DNA of 64,000 nt from Phycisphaerales bacterium (GTDB lineage: Bacteria > Planctomycetota > Phycisphaerae > Phycisphaerales > UBA1924): positions 1 through 64,000 of the forward strand of contig JADLFW010000019.1 in assembly GCA_020849615.1 (NCBI GenBank). The letters run 5' to 3'. The translations under genes were made by a program, and so were the position numbers. Position 1 is the first letter of the stretch. Each line of letters starts with the position of its first letter. Below the pieces are notes generated by a model that was not told the origin of the DNA, searched no databases, and saw only the letters and a list, made by a program, of their open reading frames with translations. Below, in pieces: positions 1-8,104 of the stretch.

Positions 1-49
1 GCGGGCCCATCCGGGCTTCGAGACGCTTGAGGCGGTGGTGCAAGCTCAT
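1..49 (-). CDS. Partial small protein, start of a third member of the LRRLxRLE zinc-ribbon family
   Basis: Only the first 16 codons are inside the window. They read MSLHHRLKRLEARMGP. An ATG at 49 is preceded by a GGAGGA ribosome-binding site. The N-terminus matches the amphipathic start of the neighbouring 85-residue protein (63-320) and of the 89-residue protein at 7633-7902, so it probably belongs to the same small family. It lies 13 bases downstream of its neighbour and is probably co-transcribed with the terminase small subunit gene. No function is known. Confidence 0.5.
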   Translation of the reverse strand, partial: MSLHHRLKRLEARMGP

Positions 50-62
50 GTCGTCCTCCGTG

Positions 63-320
63 TCAGCCGGGCGGGATCCGGTCCAGGATGAGCCGCGTTC
101 CCGCGTGGCCGAGCGGCATGGCGGACACCGCCAGCCCGCCCGCCATGAGCGGGAAGCGGCAGGCGGTGCAGGTGGGCCCCAGGTCCGCGCCGTCGTCGTT
201 CACCAGGCGGATGGACGGGGCACATCCCTCCGGCGCGCCGCAGACCGCGCAGGCCCGGGGCGCAGCGGCGGCCGCGGCCATGCTCTTCTCCAGCCGGGCC
301 AGGCGGGCTCGCAGGTTCAT
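63..320 (-). CDS. Small zinc-ribbon protein, 85 aa, coupled to the terminase small subunit gene
   Basis: The protein has a short amphipathic N-terminal helix with the LARLEKSM pattern, then two Cys-x2-Cys knuckles (CAVCGAPEG around residue 24 and CTAC around residue 51), which suggests a single bound zinc. Its ATG overlaps the stop codon of the terminase small subunit gene in an ATGA, so the two are very likely translated together. A paralogue with the same CxxCGAPxG signature lies at 7633-7902. It could be a DNA- or protein-binding accessory factor of packaging. No named family was recognised, and the function is unknown. Confidence 0.6.
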   Translation of the reverse strand: MNLRARLARLEKSMAAAAAAPRACAVCGAPEGCAPSIRLVNDDGADLGPTCTACRFPLMAGGLAVSAMPLGHAGTRLILDRIPPG

Positions 321-817
321 GCCGTCTCCTCGTTGTCGGGGGGCGCGGCCGGATCCGATGGTGGCTTCTGCTCTTCCTCCACCTCGCGCCAGCGGGCGGT
401 TGCGGGTTCGGCTTCGCCCTGTGCCCGGCGCTCCAGCGAGCAGAGCCGCTCGACCAGGTCGTCCAGCTCGATGCTCTCCCGGGCGAACTTCAGGATGGAG
501 GTCGCGGCGGCGACCCGGGCCGCGGGGGGGCTGGCCGGGTCGCTCATCACCCGGCCCAGCACCGACATCGCCGCCGGGGCCAGCATCTGGCAGACGCTGA
601 TGGCCTGGGCGAAGTTGATGCGCCGGGCCTGGCGGTAGGCCGCCGCGAAGAAGGGGTCCGTGAGCCAGCGGTGCAGGGTGCGCTCGCCCATCTCGGCCCG
701 GGCGGCGGCCTTCTTGATGGTGGACTCGCTGATGAGCGCGATGATCGCCTTCTCCTCCTGCAGGGTGAGTTCCCGCATGGGCGGGGGCGTGCGGTCGGGG
801 TTGGAGGGCGCGTTCAT
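317..817 (-). CDS. Phage terminase small subunit-like DNA-binding protein
   Basis: The 166-residue product has an N-terminal helix-turn-helix (LTLQEEKAIIALISESTIKKAA followed by RTLHRWLTDPFFAAAYRQAR) and a middle stretch of the type APAAMSVLGRVMSDPASPPAARVAAATSILKFARE. Together these are the usual layout of terminase small subunits and related small phage DNA-binding proteins that recognise packaging DNA. The C-terminal 30 residues are acidic and proline-rich. I chose the ATG at 817, which follows an AGGGGGAG stretch, over a longer reading frame without SD. Next downstream are the coupled zinc-ribbon protein and another small ORF; a terminase large subunit would be expected beyond the left edge. 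Some chromosomal helical regulators share the fold, so the packaging role is inferred. Confidence 0.6.
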   Translation of the reverse strand: MNAPSNPDRTPPPMRELTLQEEKAIIALISESTIKKAAARAEMGERTLHRWLTDPFFAAAYRQARRINFAQAISVCQMLAPAAMSVLGRVMSDPASPPAARVAAATSILKFARESIELDDLVERLCSLERRAQGEAEPATARWREVEEEQKPPSDPAAPPDNEETA

Positions 818-1104
818 CACCACCGGGTTACTCCCCCTCGGTTGGCCCCGTCGCGGGCGACGTTGGCCCGGGTTACGTTCCAGCCCGGCATCTTGGCAGG
901 AAGGCCGCTCGCGCCCGGGCCCGTACACGCGGCGCTGGCGCCCTCAGGGGATGTCCTGTCATCAACTTCCGGGGCGCCATGCAAGGGAGCGTCCTTGATC
1001 TGCGGGCCACGGCGATTCGGGCCTTGATGTGTGGGCGCGGATCCGGCTTCATGTGTCACACGCCCCGGCGCTGGGCCGGGGCCCGCAACCAGAAGGAGTT
1101 GACC

Positions 1105-1713
1105 ATGACGACGAAGACCAACAGGTCGAAGGACGCTGCTCGCACCCCCAAGGCCAAGGCCGCCGCTCCCGAGAGCGCCGCCAGCGCCCGCCTCCGCAAA
1201 GAGGCTCGGGCCGCCGTCGCCGCCAACCTCGCCGCGCTCGACGCCCCCGCCCCCGGAACCGCCCCCGCCCCCGGAACTACCCCCGACACCGGCAGCGCCG
1301 TCGCGCACAACGAGCAGGGCGGGGAGCAGAAGCAGCCCGTACAGCCCGAGCAGCCCCAGCCCCAGGAGCCGAAGCAGGCCCCCGCCCCCAAGCCCGGCAA
1401 GAAGCCCAAGGCGGGCGCGAAGGACAGCGCCGCGAAGGCCGCCAGGCCGCCCAAGCCCGCGAAGGCCAAGCGCCTCTCCTGCCTCGACGCCGCGGCGATG
1501 GTCCTGGCCGCCAACAAGGGCCCGATGTCGGCCAAGGACATGATCGCGGAGATGGGCGCGCAGAAGTTGTGGTCCAGCCCCAACGGCAAAACGCCGGCAG
1601 CCTCGCTTTACGCGGCGGTCACGCGCGAGATTTCCGCGAAGAAGTCCGAGGCCCGCTTCCGCAAGATCGATCGCGGAATGTTCATCGCCGGGCCCGGAAG
1701 CGCCGGCCGCTGA
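1105..1713 (+). CDS. HARE-HTH domain protein with a long Ala/Pro/Lys-rich linker
   Basis: The 202-residue protein starts with about 120 residues of low complexity rich in Ala, Pro, Lys and Gln, including a short PAPGT tandem. The C-terminal 75 residues (from LSCLDAAAMVLAANKGPMS to KIDRGMFIAGPG) match the winged-helix HARE-HTH fold seen in RNA polymerase delta, restriction systems and many planctomycete proteins. The AAMVL, AKDMI and ASLYAAVTREI helices and the final F-K-DRGMF wing are visible. The ATG at 1105 has an AAGGAG ribosome-binding site. The basic low-complexity tail suggests a histone-like or DNA-tethering role. It is followed at 57 bases by an uncharacterised gene on the same strand. 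Confidence 0.6.
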   Translation: MTTKTNRSKDAARTPKAKAAAPESAASARLRKEARAAVAANLAALDAPAPGTAPAPGTTPDTGSAVAHNEQGGEQKQPVQPEQPQPQEPKQAPAPKPGKKPKAGAKDSAAKAARPPKPAKAKRLSCLDAAAMVLAANKGPMSAKDMIAEMGAQKLWSSPNGKTPAASLYAAVTREISAKKSEARFRKIDRGMFIAGPGSAGR

Positions 1714-1770
1714 GTCCTCAACCGAGTTCACATCACCACCCCCACCACCCCCACCACAGGAGTTCACACC

Positions 1771-2313
1771 ATGACCCCAACGACCGCAATGTTCACGCTC
1801 CGCGAACTCGTGCTCTACCGCCGCGACGGGAAGGCCGAGACCGCCTGCCCGCAGGACGCCTTCGACCGCACCGTCGCCCGCATCCTCAACCGGGCCCCCG
1901 GAAGCGAGTTCACCACCAGCGATGTGACCGGCGACGACGGCCCCGAGGCCGCCGAGGTTGCCATCGCCTTCCTCGCCGACCGCGAGATCATCACGCCGGT
2001 CCCTAACGCCCCCGGGGGCGGGGCCTACCGCGCCGGGCCTGACCTCCAGGCCGACGCCATCGCCGCGTTCTGGGCCCTCGACGGGGCCGACGCCGGAACC
2101 GACCCGCTGCTCGACGCCGCCGAGCGCCTCCTCAGGGCCCGACAGGACGACATGCTCACGGTCGAGGAGTGGACCGCTCTGGCCCGGGCCGTCGCCGCCC
2201 GCACGGGCCGGAGGACCGCCGACCTGCTCACGCCGCGCGACCTGGAGGAAGTCGCCGGCGACCCGCCACTCCCGTGGGACGAGGCCGTGGACGGGCCGCT
2301 GCCCGAGATGTGA
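1771..2313 (+). CDS. Hypothetical protein, 180 aa
   Basis: The frame starts at an ATG with a good AGGAG site and probably shares a transcript with the HARE-HTH gene upstream. The product is acidic and rich in Asp, Ala and Arg. Residues 1-70 could form a small winged helix (FTLRELVLYRRDG, then RTVARILNRAPGSEFTTSDV and VAIAFLADREIITPV). The remainder is mainly helical. No signal peptide, membrane span or catalytic motif is visible and no family was recognised. It converges with the methyltransferase gene 21 bases downstream. Confidence 0.5.
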   Translation: MTPTTAMFTLRELVLYRRDGKAETACPQDAFDRTVARILNRAPGSEFTTSDVTGDDGPEAAEVAIAFLADREIITPVPNAPGGGAYRAGPDLQADAIAAFWALDGADAGTDPLLDAAERLLRARQDDMLTVEEWTALARAVAARTGRRTADLLTPRDLEEVAGDPPLPWDEAVDGPLPEM

Positions 2314-2334
2314 GTTCCACTTCACGCTTGCCCC

Positions 2335-3630
2335 TTACGCCTCGTCCCCTTCGGGGGCCGGGGCGTTCTCGCTGGTGCGCTCCCTCGTCATCTCGTCGAA
2401 GGTCTTCCCGCTGGCTTCATGGACGGCCCGCTTTCCGGTCGCCCGCTGCCATCGCTTCACCGCCACGTCCACGAACACCGGCTCCAGCTCGATGGCGTAG
2501 CAACGGCGGCCCTCACGCTCGGCCGCGATGATCTGGCTCCCGCTGCCGCTGAAGGGCTCGAAGCAGACCGCCCCGCGCTGGGTGTGCTTGCGCATGGGCC
2601 GGGCGAACAGCTCGACGGGCTTCTGGGTCGGGTGCTGGTTGCCGATGATCCGCGCCTTGCCCTCCCAGTCCACCTCCCAGATGGAGTTGAAGGTGTGGTC
2701 CCCGTCATGGGCCGGCTTGCTCCCCTGCACCCAGCCGAGCATGCAGGGCTCGTGTTTGAAGTGATAGAAGACCGACCCGAACACTGCCGTGGGCTTCACC
2801 CAGATCACCTGCTGGTGATCGAGGATCCCCAACTCCTCCCAGATCCGCGCGATGGTCGCCTGCCGCTTGTGGGCATGCCAGCAGTAGATGGCGGCGTGCG
2901 GGGCGATGACCTCCAGGATGTTCTTGAAGAGCGAGCGGAAGAAGCCCTCGGCGTCCTCGATCTCCACCTCGTGGTACACGTCGCTCCAGTCCTTGCCGCT
3001 GTCCCCGACCCGCTCGCCGGTGTAATCGACCAGGTAGGGCGGGTCGGTCGCGACCAGCGCCGCCCTCTTCCCGTTCATCACCCGCTGCACGTCGGCGAGC
3101 CTGGTGCTGTTGCCGCAGAGGAGGCGATGGCCCCCCGGACCGCCCAGCAGCCACAGGTCGCCGGGCCGGGTGACGGCGTTCCCCGCGGCCGGCGCTTCCG
3201 GCAGGTCGTCGGGGTCCGTAACCTCCCCGCCCGCCGGGGCGAGGAGCGCCTCCAGTTCGTCGGGGTCCCAGCCCAGGGAGGAGAGGTCCACGTCGAGTGA
3301 CCGGAGCTGCTCCAGTTCCGCCGCCAGCAGCTCGTCGTCCCACTGTGCGATCTCGGCGCTGCGGTTGTCGGCCAGGCGGTACGCCTTGGCCTGCTCGGGG
3401 GTCAGGTCCGTCGCCACGTGCACCGGCACCTGCGTCATGCCCAGGCTCGCCGCGGCCTTGAGCCTCGTGTGGCCGACCACGATGACGCCGTCCTTGTCAA
3501 CCACGAGCGGCTGGCGGAAGCCGTAGAGCCTGATCGACCGCGCCACGTGCTCGACGGCGGCGTCATTCTTCCTGGGGTTGCGGTCGTACGGCTTGATGGA
3601 GTCGATGGAACGCAGTTCGACGTTGAGCAT
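2335..3630 (-). CDS. ParB-like domain fused to a site-specific DNA methyltransferase
   Basis: Residues 1 to about 95 form a ParB/Srx-like domain (IKPYDRNPRKND, then VVGHTRLKAA with the GHTR motif at 53-56). Residues 165-415 form a DNA amino-methyltransferase with catalytic TDPPY at 195-199 and the S-adenosylmethionine motif FEPFSGSGS at 357-365. Motif IV before motif I is the beta order, expected for N4-cytosine or N6-adenine methylation. HPTQKP before the SAM motif is typical. Fusions of this type are common in phages and islands as solitary methyltransferases; no restriction endonuclease is adjacent. The ATG at 3630 was chosen because of its AGGAGG site. Confidence 0.85.
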   Translation of the reverse strand: MLNVELRSIDSIKPYDRNPRKNDAAVEHVARSIRLYGFRQPLVVDKDGVIVVGHTRLKAAASLGMTQVPVHVATDLTPEQAKAYRLADNRSAEIAQWDDELLAAELEQLRSLDVDLSSLGWDPDELEALLAPAGGEVTDPDDLPEAPAAGNAVTRPGDLWLLGGPGGHRLLCGNSTRLADVQRVMNGKRAALVATDPPYLVDYTGERVGDSGKDWSDVYHEVEIEDAEGFFRSLFKNILEVIAPHAAIYCWHAHKRQATIARIWEELGILDHQQVIWVKPTAVFGSVFYHFKHEPCMLGWVQGSKPAHDGDHTFNSIWEVDWEGKARIIGNQHPTQKPVELFARPMRKHTQRGAVCFEPFSGSGSQIIAAEREGRRCYAIELEPVFVDVAVKRWQRATGKRAVHEASGKTFDEMTRERTSENAPAPEGDEA

Positions 3631-4508
3631 CTTGGCCCTCCTTGGCCGTCCGAACCCTGTTCTTCCGGCCGCCGCCGGAGCCGTCGTTCTCCGCCGGGGC
3701 GCACCGGACGTTTTCCCGCGGTGAGCACCCGCGGATGAGACAGGCAACGTGCCCCGCGACCGGCGAAATAGTCCGAATGCATTACAACGTCACCGCGGCG
3801 CGCTGTTCCACGTCTGGAGAGCAGGCGATTTGGCATTCGGGTTCTCAGGTCCGGTCCCCCATAGCGCATCCGTGTTGCGCATCCGCGTGTCGCGCCGTGG
3901 TCCGCACAGCGCCGGGGCCTTCCTAGCCGGCGGTGATGACCTCACCGCCAAGGGTTGCGGCTTATTCGGCTGAGCAGACCGCTTCGCCAGGGAGAAGCTC
4001 ACATCCAAACCCTCGGGGCACGTCTTGGGATGTCAGAGAACCACGTTCGGACATATTGTAGCCAGAAGTACACCGTTCGCCACTCCGCCGGCGCGGCCCC
4101 GCCCAAACCCGGAGGCGCGGGCCCCGCGCCGCGGAGGTTGCGGCAACCCCGGGGCTCGAACCCCGGCCGGCCATCAATCGATGGCGAGATGGAACCCGAT
4201 CGCGGCGCCGGCGGGGAGCCGGGCGGCCGCCCCCACCTCCCCGGTTCTGCCGGAACGGCTTCCGCGCGGAGGCCGCCCCGGGTACGCTGGCCTCAGCGCC
4301 GTTCCCGGGCAAGCGGACCTGTACGGCGGCGGGCGCTGACTCCCCCCGGACGGCCCCCGCGTCGTGGACGGCCCCGGCCGCACCCTGGCCGGGGCTGTTT
4401 GCCCTCCTCAGGATCGGCTACGGAATCTGCCGGGGAGCGTAGCCGAACGCGCTCGGCCTGATCCGCAGTTGGCTTGCAGTTTCGCGGGCGCCTTACCGTC
4501 CGGCACGC
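3631..4508. other. Gene-poor stretch of 878 bases
   Basis: No convincing gene was found. Short open frames here lack ribosome-binding sites and have biased composition. The segment beside 3630 should hold the promoter of the methyltransferase gene, but no clear -35/-10 pair was identified. A perfect 6-bp-stem hairpin at 4149-4166 resembles a tRNA T-arm but has no other tRNA parts. GC falls sharply from about 4500 into the RES gene. Confidence 0.5.
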
Positions 4509-5621
4509 TCAGAATGGGTACCCAAGCCGGCTGCGCCCACGACGACCGAACTCGGCTGGAGTAACCACATCAAGTGCCTTAGACCACACTACCATTTCAA
4601 CAGGATTGCTAATCTTGCCAATGGCGGCATCAAAGAACACAGCGTTCACTCCTGTTGTCATTGCGCTAGGGTACAGAACTCCGTCGAAGCCGCAACGACG
4701 GAAATACTCACAGATTGTCTGGGTCACAATGTAAGCAGCCGTGGAGTCCTTCGCCCTGACTGGTCTAGACAGCTCGTAGCCAAACCGCTGCAAGAACTCC
4801 CTCGCCATTAGTGCTTGGTCCAAGTCCGAGTGCGCGAAGGGGTCCACAACTCGTACATCTCTCGACAAGTCCAATACGCCCACGTAAGGTCGCCCCACCT
4901 CGACCGTTGCAACAGTAACCCAATCACCGGGTTCAGCGCGTACTTCGGCGACCGCCGTCGCCTCATCTGATGCAACATACAGAACACGTTCTCCAGCTTT
5001 GTTAGCTCGCCCAGCCGTCGCCTTCTCGGGCGGCGGCGCGGTCATGCCACTAACGTCAAACAACTTCCCGGCACCGTCCTGGATGCGTGCCCGCATCCAA
5101 CGCGCCGTTGCAAGTCGCGATCTCAAGCAGTCCACCCAAGGGTTGAGAAGTGCGGAGAGTGCGTCACCCGCCCGATTGTGCGCGTCGGACGATTCTTCTG
5201 CATGCCGCAGGATCTCGGCTATCCGCTCAAGTTCACGACCGGTCTCCGTGGGGCGGTCTCCAGGCCGGCGCTCGTACTCGCCCGTGTACCCGGGCCAGAC
5301 TTCCTCGAGAATGCCATGTGCCTTGTCGTCCTCGATCACATCTGAAAACAACTCCCAGTCTGAGCGCAGGATATCAACAAGGTTTTCATGCCCTGTATCC
5401 ACACCGAATCCGTATACACCATCCTTTCCCATTTCATAAGTATTGCCGCACAGTGGTTCGTAATACTCCGCCAGACCGTCGAAAAGATCACTTAAGTCAC
5501 TTACCTCAACTGTGTGCACGCCCTTCGTGCCGCAGGTGGGGCAATCAGACACTTGGCCCTCTTGCTCGATTCTCTCCCTCAGTACCCTGCTTTCACCAAA
5601 GCATCGGTGGCACACTCGCAT
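4509..5621 (-). CDS. RES-domain protein with an N-terminal HEPN-type region (NAD-phosphorylase-type toxin)
   Basis: The 370-residue product begins with two Cys-x2-Cys pairs (CHRC, CPTC). A helical HEPN/RES-associated region follows to about residue 170. A RES domain then runs from ARWMRARIQDG through RVLYVASDEATAVAEVRAEPG to the QTICEYFRRCGFDGVLYPSAM segment, which supplies the expected Arg, Tyr, Glu and Ser. RES toxins such as MbcT degrade NAD+. Usual RES toxins are paired with an Xre-type antitoxin, but none lies beside this gene. The gene is visibly AT-richer than everything around it, which points to separate acquisition. It may act as a stand-alone defence effector. The ATG at 5621 has only weak SD support. 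Confidence 0.7.
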   Translation of the reverse strand: MRVCHRCFGESRVLRERIEQEGQVSDCPTCGTKGVHTVEVSDLSDLFDGLAEYYEPLCGNTYEMGKDGVYGFGVDTGHENLVDILRSDWELFSDVIEDDKAHGILEEVWPGYTGEYERRPGDRPTETGRELERIAEILRHAEESSDAHNRAGDALSALLNPWVDCLRSRLATARWMRARIQDGAGKLFDVSGMTAPPPEKATAGRANKAGERVLYVASDEATAVAEVRAEPGDWVTVATVEVGRPYVGVLDLSRDVRVVDPFAHSDLDQALMAREFLQRFGYELSRPVRAKDSTAAYIVTQTICEYFRRCGFDGVLYPSAMTTGVNAVFFDAAIGKISNPVEMVVWSKALDVVTPAEFGRRGRSRLGYPF

Positions 5622-5806
5622 GGCGCGAGTGTACCACTCTCGGTGCAGCGACGCGTCCCGGTCGGTTCATGATCGCCAACAGGCCACTTTTCCGATGTCC
5701 ATCCGGCTGCCAGAAGGGATACCCGACTACCTTCCCGCTACAAAGTCGTAGCTCGGCCGAAGACGTACCGCGCCCGCACCCTTAGTTCGACCCCAGCCGG
5801 CGCTGT

Positions 5807-6523
5807 TCAGCACGGGTGGTCGAACAGGTTGAGGAACTCCAGGTAGTCGCTGAAATCGACGAAGCCATCGCCGTTAAAGTCCACGCGCAGGTCACCCGCG
5901 TCGTACAGGTTCAGAAACTCCAGATAGTCGCTGAAATCGACAACACCGTCGATCGTCAGATCGGCTTGGCACGCGGGTGCCATCAGGAACTCGCCGACGG
6001 CGAACGCCCAACTTGAGTGGATCGTCACAGACTGAAGATCGAACGGACCCGTGCTGTAGAAGCCCACCCCGAACGCCTCTACCGAGGGGACCGAAACGAC
6101 CAATGTCTTGTCGGGTTCGAACCCGTTGGAACATGTCACCGTCATCGCCGCGCTCAACAGGGGCTCGGCGCACGCATAAACGATGAACGCCCGCGTGCCC
6201 ACCGGCAGCTGCATCGTCATGTCGAGCGAGCCATCCGTGTCGTAGACCGGGCCGAAGTAGTCGTGGCCCCAGAACATCCAGGTGTCACCCGCGCGGTGCA
6301 GAACCGTGGTCGCGCCGAAGGTCAGAAGCCGGCCGTCGGGTGCGGGTGCATCGGTGACGTACGTCAGCGGCGCTCTCAAGTCGGGTGGGAAAGCACCCAA
6401 GGCGAACCCACCCAGCGTCGCGGGTGGGGTGTACGGGCCAAGCAACTGCCCCTCTATGCTGGCCCGGGCAATCGGGACGGCCGCTGCACACACCGCCGCG
6501 CTGAGGACATAGCCCTTCGTCAT
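5807..6523 (-). CDS. Secreted protein with C-terminal dockerin-like calcium-binding repeat pair
   Basis: The 238-residue protein starts with a signal peptide (MTKGYVLSAAVCAAAVPIARAS). A beta-rich middle of unknown fold follows. The last 50 residues contain two copies of a D-x-DG-VDFSDYLEFLNLYD motif (second copy preceded by NGDG), flanked by one Cys on each side (CQADL and FDHPC). This paired module is the dockerin-like element repeatedly found at the ends of secreted Phycisphaerae proteins. Its partner is unknown and true cellulosomes have not been shown there. An AGAGGGGG site precedes the ATG at 6523. It lies inside the presumed island, so it may be cargo or an older chromosomal gene. Confidence 0.65.
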   Translation of the reverse strand: MTKGYVLSAAVCAAAVPIARASIEGQLLGPYTPPATLGGFALGAFPPDLRAPLTYVTDAPAPDGRLLTFGATTVLHRAGDTWMFWGHDYFGPVYDTDGSLDMTMQLPVGTRAFIVYACAEPLLSAAMTVTCSNGFEPDKTLVVSVPSVEAFGVGFYSTGPFDLQSVTIHSSWAFAVGEFLMAPACQADLTIDGVVDFSDYLEFLNLYDAGDLRVDFNGDGFVDFSDYLEFLNLFDHPC

Positions 6524-6896
6524 GTGCACCCCCTCTGGAGAACCACCACCGTACCTTGCGGCAGGAACCACCGCAATACGAGTTGGTGATCGCCCGTCCC
6601 CAGTCGATCGTGTGGCCCGCCATCGCAACCCGCTCGGCGCTCGGGCGCACCCTCGCCAAACCGACCGCGCTTTGTCGTCAGCACAGCGGGCCGAGGTTCC
6701 CGGGCATCTTGGCGGGGCGCGCGCGCCCGACTCATGGGCCGCGCCGAGCACCACTACCCAGGCGCTCTGCTTGGAGCGTGTGGATTGCTTGGCCCGCCCT
6801 GGGGCCGGGCCCGGCCCCGGGAGGCGGCCTTCTGCCCGAATCTCGGCGAGCCTAGCGGCTCGTGCGCGACAACGAACGAGTCCCTGCCCGCGGGGA
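6524..6896. other. Intergenic stretch of 373 bases with one copy of a duplicated segment
   Basis: No gene was found. The right end (6872-6906) repeats, with one mismatch in 35, a segment inside the small gene to its right (7003-7037). The stretch beside 6523 should contain the promoter of the dockerin-like protein gene; no clear consensus was seen. Confidence 0.4.
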
Positions 6897-7037
6897 TCAC
6901 GGTCTCCGCTTCACCGCGTCCACCCAGATCGCCATGTCCGTGTCCACCAGCGCGTAGCGGTGGTGCTCGACGCGCGTGGAGCCCGGCGGCCGGTGCTCGA
7001 CGACGAACGAGTCCCGGCCCGCGGGGATCACGGTCTC
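6872..7037. repeat. Direct repeat of 35 bp, copies 131 bp apart (6872-6906 and 7003-7037)
   Basis: The two copies differ at one of 35 positions. The right copy encodes part of the small gene at 6897-7112 (ETVIPAGRDSFVV when read leftward). The left copy overlaps the stop codon and continues in another frame, where it would still encode VIPAGRDSFVVAHEP. A partial tandem duplication of the gene is the simplest explanation. Confidence 0.7.
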
Positions 7038-7112
7038 GGGCACCTCGCGGTCGGCGCAGGGGCCGTTGGCCAGGTAGATTGTGCGGGGGACTCGCCGCCG
7101 GTGGGTGGGCAC
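6897..7112 (-). CDS. Hypothetical small protein, 71 aa
   Basis: A compact frame reading VPTHRRRVPRTIYLANG at the N-terminus, then TVIPAGRDSFVVEH and a C-terminal DMAIWVDAVKRRP. The composition is that of a small beta-strand protein. The GTG at 7112 is the best available start but has no SD, so the N-terminus is uncertain. It lies in a leftward cluster of very small proteins. The 3' end carries a partial duplication of its own coding sequence. The function is unknown. Confidence 0.4.
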   Translation of the reverse strand: MPTHRRRVPRTIYLANGPCADREVPETVIPAGRDSFVVEHRPPGSTRVEHHRYALVDTDMAIWVDAVKRRP

Positions 7113-7248
7113 GCAGTCATTATCTCGCGCGGCGGATAGCCCCGCCAACCCGACCCGTTGCACCCGCCCGGGCCGGCGGTCAAGTCCAACGCTGCGCCCG
7201 TCGGAGACCACAGATTTGTGGGCCCCCGCTCATTCCCGCGGCCCGGGC

Positions 7249-7470
7249 TCACGCGGCTGACTCCCGCTCCCCGGTGTCGATCGGTTCCAACCAGGCGGCC
7301 GCGCACACCAACTCGGTGTCGCCGTCCGTCACCACCCAAAGCCGTGCGGCCGGGCCTGTCGGTTCCACAGGTTTGAGAGCAACGACCACGGGGTGAAGGT
7401 CGGCGAGCCGGTCGTGGCAACGGCATCGCTGCCCCGGCCTGACGGCGGGGAAGGCGGGTTCGGGCGACAT
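7249..7470 (-). CDS. Hypothetical small protein, 73 aa
   Basis: The ATG at 7470 follows an ideal AGGAGGT site at 7 bases. The product begins MSPEPAFPAVRPGQRCRCHD and continues with RLWVVTDGDTELVCAAAWLEPID, a likely small beta sheet. The CRCHD piece could contribute to metal binding but only three Cys are present. It belongs to the leftward cluster of small ORFs in the island. The function is unknown. Confidence 0.5.
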   Translation of the reverse strand: MSPEPAFPAVRPGQRCRCHDRLADLHPVVVALKPVEPTGPAARLWVVTDGDTELVCAAAWLEPIDTGERESAA

Positions 7471-7632
7471 GTCGGGCACCTCCTGCTGTCCCACACCATA
7501 CCATACGGAACCCGAATCCACAATACTGTGGGTGCCAAGTCTGCACAGATTTCGGGGCGGCCCCCGGGCGGGCAGGGTCGGCTGCGGAACAAGCGTGCGA
7601 ACGAAGCCGGGCCTGAGGTCGGGCCGGTCGCG

Positions 7633-7902
7633 TCACACCGGGAGCGGCGGCGAGGGCGCCGGGAGGACCAGCACGTCGATGTAGCCGTCTACGGTCGGGT
7701 CGATCGGGTCGATGGCCCGCCCGCCGCAGGTCTCGATCCCGCAGCGGGGACAGTACTCGGGATGGATGGGCCGCCCCTGGGGGTCGCGGACGAGGGAGCT
7801 CGCTATGTAGCCCTTCGGCGCGCCGCACAGGTCGCAGGGGGTGGGAGGCCGGGCCGAAATCAACTTCTCCAGGCGGTCGAGGCGGCGGTGCAATCCGCGC
7901 AT
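7633..7902 (-). CDS. Small zinc-ribbon protein, 89 aa, paralogue of the protein at 63-320
   Basis: The N-terminus MRGLHRRLDRLEKLI is the same amphipathic pattern seen at 63-320 and at 1-49. It is followed by CDLCGAPKG and CPRC knuckles (residues 23-26 and 51-54), giving four Cys for one zinc site. The ATG at 7902 has a GGAAGGAG site. A third Cys pair element (GIETCGG) follows. It is the second full copy of this family in the element, about 7.3 kb from the first. A role in element-specific regulation or protein contacts is possible but not shown. Confidence 0.6.
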   Translation of the reverse strand: MRGLHRRLDRLEKLISARPPTPCDLCGAPKGYIASSLVRDPQGRPIHPEYCPRCGIETCGGRAIDPIDPTVDGYIDVLVLPAPSPPLPV

Positions 7903-8104
7903 GGGGGGCTCCTTCCGCGCCGACCATAGCCCCCGCCTCGCACTGCTCGGCCGAATCGGGACGTGATTCCAGAGGGGCCCGTCCGGGAAATCGTGCGTCG
8001 ATTCCGCCGCGCGAGGAACGGCCCGGGATACGGTGCGGCCCGAGCGGGCATGGCGGGTCACTTCGAGGCACGTCCTGACGGCCCCGCGAAGGAGGCGCGC
8101 CACG

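Noticed and set aside
4149-4166. Hairpin resembling a tRNA T-arm (possible tRNA remnant or second attachment site)
   Set aside because: No acceptor, D- or anticodon-arm partners lie at the right distances on either strand, and its sequence does not match the tRNA-Gln 3' end.
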